A stretch of 31,388 nucleotides of DNA from Campylobacterales bacterium (GTDB lineage: Bacteria > Campylobacterota > Campylobacteria > Campylobacterales > JALSKU01). Made by a program: the position numbers and the translations under genes. This document shows positions 15,889 to 24,450 of the stretch, piece after piece. The stretch lies in the NCBI GenBank assembly GCA_027023175.1, contig JALVWW010000255.1:1-31388 (forward strand), given 5' to 3'. Every line of letters starts with the position of its first letter. Position 1 is the stretch's first letter. The notes below the pieces were generated by a model. The model was given only the letters and a program-made list of their open reading frames with translations. It did no database searches and was not told the DNA's origin.

Positions 15889-17028
15889 CTATTTTTTAAA
15901 CCATTTTTTAATCTTTTCAAAGACACCTTCAAACTTGTTTTCATGCAAACTGCTTTCATATCCGAAAGAGTCTTGCAACTGCTTTAATAACACTTTTTGC
16001 TCTTCATTTAACTTTTTGGGATAGACAATGCTTATCTGGGCTATAAGATTGCCTTCTTTTTTTGTGTGAACGTTTTTTATACCCTCATTCCTGAAGATAA
16101 ATTGTTGTTTGTCTTTGGCTCCAACAGGAAGTTTTAACTCAGTCTCTCCTCTAAGAGTAGGTATCTTTATGCTTTCTCCAAGAGCGGCCTGGGTAAAAAA
16201 TACAGGCACTTCGAGATATACATCATCATTGTGCCTTATGAAGTGTTCATCCTCTTTGACATGCACTCTTACATAAAGATCACCCCTGTCTCCGTAGTCG
16301 TTTATATTGCCTTTTTGAGCAACTCTTATTTGATTACCGTCGTCTATACCCTCAGGAATTTCTACACTGACACTCTCTTCGACTTCTTCGTATCCCCTGC
16401 CGTGGCAGTTTTTACATTTGTTCTTTATGATTTGACCACTTCCGTGACACACTTCACAAGTTTGAGAAAAAGTCATAAAGCCCTGTCTGTAGTAAACCTG
16501 ACCTCTACCTCCACAGTTGCTGCAAGTCTCTCTTGCTTTATCTTCCGAGCCTGTTCCCTCACAAATATCACAAGGCTTTTTATATTTGAATTTTATATCT
16601 TTTTTTGTACCGAATACTGCTTCATGAAAGTCAAGAGTTATGCTTGTTTCTACATCAAGGGGATATTTTGAGTGTGAGCTTGAATCTCTCCTTCCAAATC
16701 CTCCAAACCCGCCAAATCCCTGTCCAAAGACTGACTCAAATATAGAGCTGAGGTCATCCATAATGTCTTCACTGTTCATATTTGAGTAGCTGCTAAATCC
16801 TTGAGAATCAAGTCCGGACTTACCGTATCTGTCATAAATAGATCTTTTTTTAGGGTCACTCAAGGCCTGATACGCTTCATTTACAAGTTTAAATTTTTCT
16901 TCGGCCTCTTTGTCTCCCTGGTTTCTATCAGGATGGTATTTAAGAGCAAGTTTTCTGTAAGCCTTTTTTATCTCGCTGGCATCGGCATCTCTTGAGACTT
17001 CCAAGACTTCATAATAATCAATTTCCAA
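15889..17028 (-). CDS. dnaJ: Chaperone protein DnaJ
   Basis: 379 residues, a full type I DnaJ. The J-domain (1-70) has the HPD tripeptide in YHPDRN that stimulates DnaK. A Gly/Phe-rich linker (FGQGFGGFGGFG) follows. Four CxxCxGxG zinc repeats are present: CDICEGTG, CSNCGGRG, CEVCHGSG, CKNCHGRG. The C-terminal substrate-binding domains come next, with a basic tail ending FEKIKKWFKK. The start is TTG 17028 with GGAG six bases upstream; the ATG just upstream is followed by TAG after two codons. DnaK and GrpE are not nearby, so this is a stand-alone dnaJ followed by the tlpA-like gene, divergent from recR. Confidence 0.97.
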   Translation of the reverse strand: MEIDYYEVLEVSRDADASEIKKAYRKLALKYHPDRNQGDKEAEEKFKLVNEAYQALSDPKKRSIYDRYGKSGLDSQGFSSYSNMNSEDIMDDLSSIFESVFGQGFGGFGGFGRRDSSSHSKYPLDVETSITLDFHEAVFGTKKDIKFKYKKPCDICEGTGSEDKARETCSNCGGRGQVYYRQGFMTFSQTCEVCHGSGQIIKNKCKNCHGRGYEEVEESVSVEIPEGIDDGNQIRVAQKGNINDYGDRGDLYVRVHVKEDEHFIRHNDDVYLEVPVFFTQAALGESIKIPTLRGETELKLPVGAKDKQQFIFRNEGIKNVHTKKEGNLIAQISIVYPKKLNEEQKVLLKQLQDSFGYESSLHENKFEGVFEKIKKWFKK

Positions 17029-17060
17029 CTTCTACTCCATATACATAAATTTAGAGCAAA

Positions 17061-17066
17061 ATTATA
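17061..17066 (-). promoter_or_regulatory. Candidate -10 box for dnaJ
   Basis: The minus strand reads TATAAT (from AAAGTATAATTTTGC), about 33 bases before the dnaJ TTG. I saw no inverted repeat in the divergent gap that resembles a CIRCE or HspR (HAIR) heat-shock operator. Confidence 0.55.
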
Positions 17067-17132
17067 CTTTAAAGTTCTTTTAAAGTTTATTAAAACTGAT
17101 AGCTACTTATAAAACTGTTTGTAATTTTTAGA

Positions 17133-17138
17133 TATAAT
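17133..17138 (+). promoter_or_regulatory. Candidate -10 box for recR
   Basis: TATAAT in GATATAATCATG, 36 bases upstream of the recR TTG. It is back to back with the dnaJ -10 in the 146-base divergent region. Confidence 0.55.
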
Positions 17139-17174
17139 CATGTATATAAAAGTAAAAAATAAGGATAAGAGAGT

Positions 17175-17747
17175 TTGAAAAAATATGGTCTTGAAAAATT
17201 TAATAATTTAGTTGATGCCTTGAATTCACTGCCTACCGTAGGTAAAAAATCAGCCCTTAGATATGCTTATCATATGGTGCTAAAAGACTCTTTTTCGGCA
17301 CTGAAGATTGCCAATGCAATTCAAGAAGCGGTAACTTCTATAAAAGAGTGCCAAAGATGCGGTGCTTTAAGTGAAGATGAGATATGCTCGATTTGTGCTG
17401 ATGAGATGAGAGACGAAACTAAACTCTGTATTGTAGAAAATGCCAAAGATATATTTATACTTGAAGAGAGTACAGACTATGATGGAAAATATTTTGTACT
17501 CAAATCATTGGAAGAGTTGGATGTAAGCAAACTTGAAGGAGTTATAAAGAAAGGTATTCGGGAAGTTATTTTTGCACTTACTCCATCTATTTCAAATGAT
17601 GCAATTATTATATTTTTAGAAGATAAACTAAAAGAGTATGACCTAAGCTTTACAAAAATAGCCCAAGGGGTACCTACCGGAATAAATCTGGAAAATGTAG
17701 ATACCCTCTCTCTTGCAAAAGCTTTGGAGCTCAGAGTAAAAGTTTAA
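17175..17747 (+). CDS. recR: Recombination protein RecR
   Basis: 190 residues, normal RecR length. The N-terminal helix-hairpin-helix DNA-binding motif is LNSLPTVGKKSALRYAYHM. The C4 zinc finger has CQRCGAL then CSICADE. The Toprim domain begins LCIVENAKDIFILEES and ends with a QGVPTGINLENVD segment containing the GxPxG-like turn. With RecO it loads RecA on gapped DNA. The start is TTG 17175, after an AAGGA site about nine bases upstream. The last 17 bases overlap the 3' end of the convergent aroE gene, so no terminator separates them. Confidence 0.95.
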   Translation: MKKYGLEKFNNLVDALNSLPTVGKKSALRYAYHMVLKDSFSALKIANAIQEAVTSIKECQRCGALSEDEICSICADEMRDETKLCIVENAKDIFILEESTDYDGKYFVLKSLEELDVSKLEGVIKKGIREVIFALTPSISNDAIIIFLEDKLKEYDLSFTKIAQGVPTGINLENVDTLSLAKALELRVKV

Positions 17748-18531
17748 AAGCCTTTCTCATATACTTTTCAATATTATCTTTATTGTATTTATTGTTAAAA
17801 AATATTTCAAATGCCAATACAGCTTGATACAAAAGCATATCTGAGCCATCTTTATATGGTTTGTTCAGCTCTTTTGCTATTTTTAGAAACGGAGTTTGTT
17901 TGTTGTATATAACATCGACACAATATTTTGTATTTTTTACCAAATTTGTAAGTAGTTTTTCTTCAAGAGGCATATTGTTATCATTAAGCCCTGCTGAAGT
18001 TGTATTGATGATGATGTCAAAATCATCTATCTTAAAAGTATCCCAACTATAGGCTTTAAAGCCGTTTTTTATAAAGTATTCAAGTCTTGGTTTTGACCTA
18101 TTTAAGATGGTGCATTTGATTTTGTTTGCTTTTAGTATGTTTGCTATGGCTTTTGCAGTGCCTCCGGCTCCCAAAATAAGAGCGGAATTTATACCCTCAA
18201 ACTCTTTGATGCTTTCAAAAAAACCCGGAGCATCAGTGTTGTATCCTATGAGTTTGTCGTGTTGCCTGATAACTGTATTGACAGCTTTTATATTGTTTGC
18301 TATACCTTTTATCTCATCACATTGCTCAAACGCAACCTCTTTGAAAGGCACCGTTATGTTTGCTCCTTCAAATCCGTTTTTAAAAAATATATCTTTAAAT
18401 TTATTACCATCTTGTAAGTGGGTTCTTGTGTAGCAGCTATCAATACCCAAAGATTTCATAGTAAAATTATGTAAAAGAGGAGAGATAGAGTGAGATACCG
18501 GATTTCCAAAAATTGTAAAAAGTTTATTCAC
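17731..18531 (-). CDS. aroE: Shikimate dehydrogenase
   Basis: 266 residues. AroE reduces 3-dehydroshikimate to shikimate with NADPH in aromatic amino-acid synthesis. Shikimate-binding residues are visible in GNPVSHSISPLLHN, in NITVPFKE (catalytic Lys) and NTD. The NADP-binding glycine motif is LGAGGTAKA, followed by LNRSK at the adenine-ribose phosphate site. GTG 18531 overlaps the trpE stop by eight bases, coupling two aromatic-pathway genes. It is the last gene of the long minus-strand unit and runs 17 bases into the recR 3' end on the opposite strand. Confidence 0.95.
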   Translation of the reverse strand: MNKLFTIFGNPVSHSISPLLHNFTMKSLGIDSCYTRTHLQDGNKFKDIFFKNGFEGANITVPFKEVAFEQCDEIKGIANNIKAVNTVIRQHDKLIGYNTDAPGFFESIKEFEGINSALILGAGGTAKAIANILKANKIKCTILNRSKPRLEYFIKNGFKAYSWDTFKIDDFDIIINTTSAGLNDNNMPLEEKLLTNLVKNTKYCVDVIYNKQTPFLKIAKELNKPYKDGSDMLLYQAVLAFEIFFNNKYNKDNIEKYMRKAFKLLL

Positions 18532-19936
18532 TCAAATCATCCAGTGAGCTCATAAGGGCTTGGAGTTTGTTTTGAACTTCAAGATACTCGAGCTCTTTTT
18601 TGCTGTCAGCTACTATGCCTGCACCTGCTTGAAAAACTATCTTTTCATCATCGAGATATGAAGTTCGTATTACGATACAACTGTCCATATTACCATCAAA
18701 GCCAAAGTATCCTATCACACCGCTGTAATATCCTCTTTTTAGTTTTTCAAACTTAGCTATAAGTTCCATCGCTCTTATCTTTGGAGTTCCTGTCATTGTA
18801 CCGGCGGTAAATGTAGCACGAAAAAGATCAAACATATCATACTTTTTATCCAAAACTCCTTCGACATCACTCACCATATGCATTACATGAGAATACTTTT
18901 CAACTCTCATCATATCTTTTACTTTGATGCTTCCGGGTTTTGCAACTTTGCCTACATCGTTTCTGCCAAGGTCTATGAGCATCAAATGTTCGGCTTTTTC
19001 TTTTTCATCATTTAACATATCAAGCTCAAGCTCCAAGTCTTTTTCAAGACTTCCGCCTCTTTTTCTAGTACCTGCAATCGGTCTTAAAAGGATATGACCC
19101 TCTTTTAAAGCTACCATTACTTCAGGTGAACTTCCGACTATGGAAAAATGTTTATAATCAAGAAGATACATATAGGGTGATGGATTTTTGCTTCTAAGAA
19201 TTCTGTAAAAACTTAATTTGTCTATGTTGGCATACTGGGTGTATCTGTTTGATAAGACTATTTGAAAGATATCCCCGCTTTTTATCATCTCTTTGGAGTT
19301 TTTAACCATTTTGAAAAACTGATCTTTTGAAAATTCAAACTTGCCTTTCGTTTTGTCAATTTTACTCTTTTTTATGTCAAAAGGTATATATGGTTCAAAA
19401 AGTGCTTTTGTAATCTTTTCAAAATGTTTGGATCTGTCTTTTATTTCGCTTATGATGGTAAGCTTGTTGGTTTTATGAGAAAATGCTATGGTGATTTTGG
19501 GTCTAATGAGCTCAAGGTCCGGCATATGCAAGTCATCTTTTAGGCTTGACATACTCTTTTTGAGTTTAGGCTCAAAAATTTTACCCATATCATACCCGAT
19601 ATAGCCGATAAAACCGTCAACAAAGCCGACATTAGCCTCTTTTGACAGTTTTTTATATTTTCCCTGGTCGATATTTTGATAATATTTTTTTAAAAAATCA
19701 AGTGGGTTTTCTTCTATCTCGGTTTTTTTTCCTTTTTCATCGATATAAAAACTTTTTTCATTTTCTCTAATAACTTTTTCTCTTGCACCGATAATGATAA
19801 AAGAAAAATTTCCTTCACTTGTATTTATGGCACTTTCAAACAGCAGTGTTATCTCATCGGGATATATATCTTTTATCTTTTTATATATTGCAATAGGTGC
19901 AAGTTGATCGAAAAGCAGACTCTTAAACTCAACCAT
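18524..19936 (-). CDS. trpE: Anthranilate synthase component I
   Basis: 470 residues of the chorismate-binding family. The core motifs are VGSSPEVMV, PIAGTRKRG, LIDLGRNDVGKVA, the FTAGTMTGTPKIRAMELI stretch and YSGVIGYFG. I prefer TrpE over PabB because the feedback-binding region reads LLFESA (TrpE LLES-type) and the catalytic loop reads PIAGTR rather than PIKGT. It converts chorismate to anthranilate, normally with a glutamine amidotransferase (TrpG) that is absent from this window. It starts four bases after the SPOR gene with no obvious Shine-Dalgarno site, and overlaps aroE. A TrpE/PabB bifunctional role cannot be excluded. Confidence 0.88.
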   Translation of the reverse strand: MVEFKSLLFDQLAPIAIYKKIKDIYPDEITLLFESAINTSEGNFSFIIIGAREKVIRENEKSFYIDEKGKKTEIEENPLDFLKKYYQNIDQGKYKKLSKEANVGFVDGFIGYIGYDMGKIFEPKLKKSMSSLKDDLHMPDLELIRPKITIAFSHKTNKLTIISEIKDRSKHFEKITKALFEPYIPFDIKKSKIDKTKGKFEFSKDQFFKMVKNSKEMIKSGDIFQIVLSNRYTQYANIDKLSFYRILRSKNPSPYMYLLDYKHFSIVGSSPEVMVALKEGHILLRPIAGTRKRGGSLEKDLELELDMLNDEKEKAEHLMLIDLGRNDVGKVAKPGSIKVKDMMRVEKYSHVMHMVSDVEGVLDKKYDMFDLFRATFTAGTMTGTPKIRAMELIAKFEKLKRGYYSGVIGYFGFDGNMDSCIVIRTSYLDDEKIVFQAGAGIVADSKKELEYLEVQNKLQALMSSLDDLSE

Positions 19937-19940
19937 TTAT

Positions 19941-20633
19941 CTACTTTATTATATATATAAAAGCAGCTTTGTTTATCGCTTTTTTAATTTTTGGCAGATT
20001 CGCTTTGGCAGTTTTCCTGTCTTTATACGGACCTATCAAAATCTTTGTGGCATTTTTTCCTGCAATTTTCAAGTTGTAAAGCTTATAGGAATATCCTGTT
20101 TTTGAAATCTTTTGCAGATATTTCTTATCAGGCTTTGTTTTGAATGTTACACCCACTTGTATATAAGTATTGCCTGATGATAGAGTTTTTTTAACAGGTT
20201 TTATGCTTTTTTTGGCTTTTGCCAAAGTAGTTTTTACATTTTTTTCTTTTGGATTTTGAGCGAGCGTAGTTTTAGGGCTGTTTTTTTGAATATTTTGGAC
20301 CGTTTTTTCTTTTGCCTGCTCTTTGTTTTTTAGTTTTTCAACCATAGCGTTAAAGTTGTCTTTCGCAGTAGTACTGTTTTCTTCTATGATAGGAACTTGC
20401 TTGAACAACTCCTCTTTTTTTGGCTCACTTTTAGCTGCAGGTTCAGGAGGCAAAACGATATTGAAATGATTTTTTTTGACTTCCGGTTTATTAAATAGTT
20501 TCATACCTACAACCGCAAAGATAAATATAAGCACAAGTACAATGCTAAGTATTAGAATTTTCTTAACTTTTTTGGAATTATCACCGTTTTTGTTGTCAAG
20601 TATGATATCACTCAATTCATTTTTTTCTTCCAT
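19941..20633 (-). CDS. SPOR domain membrane protein
   Basis: 230 residues with bitopic topology: an acidic cytoplasmic tail, one membrane helix (about 25-46, ILILSIVLVLIFIFAVVGM), a lysine- and proline-rich periplasmic linker of ~110 residues, and a C-terminal SPOR domain (~155-230) with YIQVGVTFK, YSYKLYNLK, and ILIGPYKDRKTAKANL. SPOR domains bind denuded peptidoglycan at division septa, so it is probably an envelope or division protein resembling FtsN or DamX in layout. A protein at this position, after glyA and the DUF1882 gene, is one I recall in Campylobacter. It begins 12 bases after the DUF1882 stop. Confidence 0.85.
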   Translation of the reverse strand: MEEKNELSDIILDNKNGDNSKKVKKILILSIVLVLIFIFAVVGMKLFNKPEVKKNHFNIVLPPEPAAKSEPKKEELFKQVPIIEENSTTAKDNFNAMVEKLKNKEQAKEKTVQNIQKNSPKTTLAQNPKEKNVKTTLAKAKKSIKPVKKTLSSGNTYIQVGVTFKTKPDKKYLQKISKTGYSYKLYNLKIAGKNATKILIGPYKDRKTAKANLPKIKKAINKAAFIYIIK

Positions 20634-20645
20634 GTTAAACTCCTG

Positions 20646-21188
20646 TTACATATGTTTTGACCAAGATGAGCCTCTCTCTTTTTTGTAAACTTCGTAAGGT
20701 AGTACAAGTATATTGAATTCTCTTGGTATATTTGGATCCGGAAATACTTTCCACTGCCTTGGCATTTTTTGTTGCAGTTTTGCTGAAAGTAGTTTGGCTA
20801 ATTGATATCCTTCATGCAGTGTAGTATGACCTTTGTGAACATAAAGATGAAGATGGCCCTCAGTTTTACTTTTGTAAGCTGTAAAGTTTATATATCCTTC
20901 TTCTCTTAGCATTAGTTGAGCTCTGTGCCAAAATCTCTCAGGGTCTCTGCCATTGTAATCAAATACGATATTTTCAACAATATCTCTATCAGATATCAAA
21001 GAGTGAGCAACTGTTATCTTTCTTTCATCATGCTCATTCATAACTTGTCTGGTGAGTGCAGCATCAACCCTTTCAAATTTATCAAAAAAGAGTTTACCTT
21101 TGAAATTGACTTTGTTTACAATCTTATCTCTTTTTATATAGTAAAATTTAGTTATCATTTTTATAAGGGTTATATCTACATTATACAC
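20646..21188 (-). CDS. DUF1882-type conserved protein
   Basis: 180 residues, start GTG 21188 with AAGGA six bases upstream. I recognise it as the Campylobacterota-restricted DUF1882 family, by sequence and by its place after glyA; no function is known to me. It is soluble, with no signal or membrane segment. A basic N-terminus is followed by an acidic-aromatic stretch NIVFDYNGRDPERFWHRA, a helix, and a beta-turn-beta segment KSKTEGHLHLYVHKGHT, then EGYQLAKLLSAKL and a PREFNILVLPYEVY strand. The DxN strand followed by GHLHLYV resembles the order of primase-fold (AEP) motifs, but this is a speculative reading. It sits nine bases after glyA and 12 before the SPOR gene. Confidence 0.8.
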   Translation of the reverse strand: MYNVDITLIKMITKFYYIKRDKIVNKVNFKGKLFFDKFERVDAALTRQVMNEHDERKITVAHSLISDRDIVENIVFDYNGRDPERFWHRAQLMLREEGYINFTAYKSKTEGHLHLYVHKGHTTLHEGYQLAKLLSAKLQQKMPRQWKVFPDPNIPREFNILVLPYEVYKKERGSSWSKHM

Positions 21189-21197
21189 ATTATATCC

Positions 21198-22445
21198 TTA
21201 GTATGTCGGTCTGTCATATATGATAAAATTTTTAGCCAACTCTTTTAGCTCCTCTTTTATCTTGGTTTGGAGGTTGGTATTGTTTATATCATCCAATACA
21301 TCTGCAATTCTTGTTGCGATTAATTCAAACTCTTTTTCTTTCATCCCTCTGCTTGTAAGCGCAGGCGAGCCTACTCTTATACCGCTTGTCACAAAAGGAC
21401 TTCTTGTTTCACCGGGAACTGTATTTTTGTTGACAGTTATTCCCGCATTTCCAAGAGCTATGTCGGCATCTTTACCGCTAAAGCTTTTATCAAGGAACGA
21501 TACAAGTATAAGATGGTTGTCTGTTCCTCCACTTACTATATTATACCCTCTTTTTAGTAAAACTTCGGCTAAAACTTTTGCATTGACTTTAACTTGTTTT
21601 GCATACTCTTTCCAGCTTGGTTCTAAATTGTATTTAAATCCTACAGCTTTTGCTGCTATGACATGTACCAAAGGACCACCTTGAATACCCGGGAAAATTG
21701 CACTATTTATCTTTTTGGCCAAATCTTCTTCATTTGTCAGTATGAGTCCACCTCTTGGACCTCGTAAAGTTTTATGAGTTGTAGTTGTTACAACATGGCA
21801 GTGAGGAAAAGGGTGAGGGTGTTCACCGGCTACTACAAGACCTGCTATGTGAGCCACATCGGCAAAAAGATATGCTCCGACTTCATCGGCAATTTCTCTA
21901 AACTTGGCAAAGTCTATCTCTCTAGGATATGCACTGGCTCCACATACTATAAGCTTTGGTTGGACAATTTTGGCTATCTTTCTTACTTCATCATAGTCTA
22001 TATACCCATCTTTATTTACACCATAAAAAAAGCTTGAGTAAGTTTTGCCCGAACTACTTACTTTTGAGCCGTGAGTCAAATGTCCGCCCTGACTTAAATC
22101 CATACCAAGTATCTTATCATAAGGCTTTAAAAGTGCCTGATAAACACCTTGGTTTGCCTGTGAGCCTGAATTTGGCTGAACATTTGCAAAATTGCAGTTA
22201 AAAAGTTTGCAAGCTCTGTCTATTGCCAACTGTTCTACTTTATCTGCATATTCGCATCCGCCATAATATCTTTTGTTTGGATAACCTTCAGCATACTTGT
22301 TTGTAAAAACACTTCCCATCGCTTCCATGACAGCCGGATAGGTAAAGTTTTCACTAGCTATCATTTCAAGATGTTCACTTTGTCTTTTCAGTTCTTCTTC
22401 GCAAAGCACATAAATATCAGGGTCGTTCTCTTTTAAAAAACTCAT
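21198..22445 (-). CDS. glyA: Serine hydroxymethyltransferase
   Basis: 415 residues, the standard length. It is a PLP enzyme interconverting serine and glycine while charging tetrahydrofolate with a one-carbon unit. The N-terminal substrate motif EMIASENFTYPAVMEAMGS, the YAEGYPNKRYYGGCEYAD loop, and the PLP-lysine motif TTTHKTLRGPRGG are intact, as is the C-terminal SGIRVGSPALTSRGM. ATG 22445 overlaps the lysS stop by four bases. It is followed by the DUF1882 gene after nine bases. Confidence 0.97.
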   Translation of the reverse strand: MSFLKENDPDIYVLCEEELKRQSEHLEMIASENFTYPAVMEAMGSVFTNKYAEGYPNKRYYGGCEYADKVEQLAIDRACKLFNCNFANVQPNSGSQANQGVYQALLKPYDKILGMDLSQGGHLTHGSKVSSSGKTYSSFFYGVNKDGYIDYDEVRKIAKIVQPKLIVCGASAYPREIDFAKFREIADEVGAYLFADVAHIAGLVVAGEHPHPFPHCHVVTTTTHKTLRGPRGGLILTNEEDLAKKINSAIFPGIQGGPLVHVIAAKAVGFKYNLEPSWKEYAKQVKVNAKVLAEVLLKRGYNIVSGGTDNHLILVSFLDKSFSGKDADIALGNAGITVNKNTVPGETRSPFVTSGIRVGSPALTSRGMKEKEFELIATRIADVLDDINNTNLQTKIKEELKELAKNFIIYDRPTY

Positions 22446-23956
22446 TTATCTTCCTTTGTATCTTTTTGTTTGTTTTCTAGTGGTTTCATTGCAGGGAAAA
22501 GTATCACATCTCTTATAGAGTGCTGGTTGGTTAAGAGCATAACAAGTCTATCTATACCTATACCCTCACCCGCAGTCGGAGGCATAGCATAGCATAAAGC
22601 CTTTACATAGTCTTCATCCATCTCATGGGCTTCATCATCTCCTGCATTTTTAGCATCTATCTGAGACTTAAATCTCTCATATTGATCTTTTGGGTCATTT
22701 AACTCGTTAAATCCGTTAGCTATCTCTTTTCCGGCACAAAAGAGCTCAAACCTTTCAGCAATATTCGGGTTTTCGTCGCTTCTTCTTGATAGTGGGCTTA
22801 TCTCTATGGGAAAATCTATGATAAAAGTAGGATTTATCAGCTTATCCTCTACAAAATTATCAAAAAGTTCAGCTTTTAAGTGTCCCAAGTCACTTTTTTC
22901 ATTGACTTTGATATCATGTTCTTTTAAAAAGTTAAGGATTTTTTCTTTATCGTTGATAATATCGCCTGGTATGCCACCTATCTTTGTCAGTGAGTCATCA
23001 TAAGTAACTTTTGCAAAAGGTGTCGAAAAGTCTATCTTCATATCACCGTAATTTATTACTTTATCAAGTCCTAGTTTATCCAAAAGTGTTGTAAAAAGCT
23101 CTTCGGTTAAAGCCATCAAGTCTTTATAGGTATGATATGCCCAATAAAACTCTATCATGGTAAATTCCGGATTGTGGGTCAAATCCATACCTTCATTTCT
23201 AAAGTTTCTGTTTATTTCAAAAACCGCCTCAAAACCTCCTACAACCAATCTTTTTAGATAAAGTTCAGGTGCGATTCTAAGATATCTCTCAACTCCCAAA
23301 GCGTTATGATAAGTCACAAAAGGTTTTGCATTTGCTCCACCGGCAATGGGGTGCATCATGGGAGTTTCGACTTCCAAAAAGTTTTTACCCTCGAAAAATG
23401 ACCTTATAGTACTCACTATGATGCTTCTGGTTTTAAAAGTTTTCTTTACATCCTGATTCATTATCATGTCAAGATATCTTTGTCTGTACCTAAGCTCCTT
23501 GTCACTTAGTCCGTGAAATTTTTCCGGAAGTGGAGTGATAGCTTTGGTGACAAGCGATAACTCTTTGGCATGTAAAGTAAGTTCACCTGTTTTTGTCACA
23601 AAAGGAAAACCGCATACTTTTATGATATCGCCGACTTCGATGTACTTTTTTATATCTTTAAACCACTCAATCCCCAAAGCATCTCTACTGATGTAAACCT
23701 GTAGTAATCCTTCACTATCTTCAACTTTTAAAAAAGCAGCCTTGCCCATAAGTCTTAAAAATTTTATCCTGCCGTTTACACATCCAAAAGAGCTTTCATC
23801 TCTTTTTTCTTCGCTTTGCAAAACATAAGAAAATTTATCCAAAAACTCTTTTGTCGATAACTCTTTGGTGATATAGTGAGGATAGGGGTTTACCCCCTTT
23901 TGTTTTAACTCATTTGCCTTTTGAACTCTTTGGAGTTCATACTCATTTAAATCCAA
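22442..23956 (-). CDS. lysS: Lysyl-tRNA synthetase (class II)
   Basis: 504 residues. An N-terminal OB-fold anticodon-binding domain (about 50-150, GRIKFLRLMGKAAFLKV) precedes a class II catalytic core. Motif 2 is FRNEGMDLTHNPEFTMIEFY and motif 3 is GEGIGIDRLVMLLTN, ending SIRDVILFPAMK. It charges tRNA-Lys. The start is TTG 23956 with AAGGA five bases upstream; the ribosome site lies between the fur stop and lysS. Its last codons overlap glyA. The fur-lysS-glyA order is one I recall in Campylobacter jejuni. Confidence 0.97.
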   Translation of the reverse strand: MDLNEYELQRVQKANELKQKGVNPYPHYITKELSTKEFLDKFSYVLQSEEKRDESSFGCVNGRIKFLRLMGKAAFLKVEDSEGLLQVYISRDALGIEWFKDIKKYIEVGDIIKVCGFPFVTKTGELTLHAKELSLVTKAITPLPEKFHGLSDKELRYRQRYLDMIMNQDVKKTFKTRSIIVSTIRSFFEGKNFLEVETPMMHPIAGGANAKPFVTYHNALGVERYLRIAPELYLKRLVVGGFEAVFEINRNFRNEGMDLTHNPEFTMIEFYWAYHTYKDLMALTEELFTTLLDKLGLDKVINYGDMKIDFSTPFAKVTYDDSLTKIGGIPGDIINDKEKILNFLKEHDIKVNEKSDLGHLKAELFDNFVEDKLINPTFIIDFPIEISPLSRRSDENPNIAERFELFCAGKEIANGFNELNDPKDQYERFKSQIDAKNAGDDEAHEMDEDYVKALCYAMPPTAGEGIGIDRLVMLLTNQHSIRDVILFPAMKPLENKQKDTKEDK

Positions 23957-23965
23957 TTTCTTCCT

Positions 23966-24427
23966 TTATGAATATTTTAATTTTTTTCTACACTCTTTAC
24001 AGATACCATGAAGTTGCAAAGAGTGGCTTTTTATCAAAAAGTGATATTTTTTTGCAATTTCAAGTTGTCTGTTTTCTATCTGTTCATCCTCAAACTCTAT
24101 AATAGTTCCGCACATATCGCAAATAAGATGATCATGATGCGGTTTTATGGCTATTTCATACTTTTTCCCCAATTGTCCAAAAGAGATAGAAGTTATCATT
24201 TTGGATTCTTCCAAAAGATTTAGTGTTCTATATATGGTTGCTATACCTATATTTAGCTTGGGATATTCATTTTTTATCTGCATATATAGTTCTTCAGGTG
24301 TAAAATGCTTATTGTATTTATATAAAATCTCCAAAATAACTTCTCTTTGTTTTGTGTATTTGAGACTATTTTTTTTTAAAATATCTTTAAAATGTTTTAT
24401 CAACTCTTCATAGGTGTAGTTAAGCAT
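23966..24427 (-). CDS. fur: Ferric uptake regulator Fur
   Basis: 153 residues. A winged-helix DNA-binding domain (1-85; recognition helix near GIATIYRTLNLLEE) is followed by a dimerisation domain with a histidine-rich metal site (H97, H98, D99, H100) and two structural zinc pairs, C103-x2-C106 and C143-x2-C146. Fur represses iron-uptake genes when Fe(II)-loaded. PerR is a related alternative, but the gene order cvpA-fur-lysS-glyA favours Fur. The N-terminal extension of about ten residues is typical of Campylobacterota Fur. It lies in the middle of a housekeeping unit, 23 bases after cvpA and nine bases before lysS; I saw no dedicated promoter. Confidence 0.92.
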   Translation of the reverse strand: MLNYTYEELIKHFKDILKKNSLKYTKQREVILEILYKYNKHFTPEELYMQIKNEYPKLNIGIATIYRTLNLLEESKMITSISFGQLGKKYEIAIKPHHDHLICDMCGTIIEFEDEQIENRQLEIAKKYHFLIKSHSLQLHGICKECRKKLKYS

Positions 24428-24450
24428 TATCTTTGTTCTCTCATGTCCTA

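Noticed and set aside
16231..16671. 146-residue plus-strand frame within dnaJ
   Set aside because: It is antisense to the DnaJ zinc-finger region, whose cysteine repeats are intact on the other strand.
21220..21684. 154-residue plus-strand frame within glyA
   Set aside because: It is a shadow of glyA, which is full-length and conserved on the minus strand.
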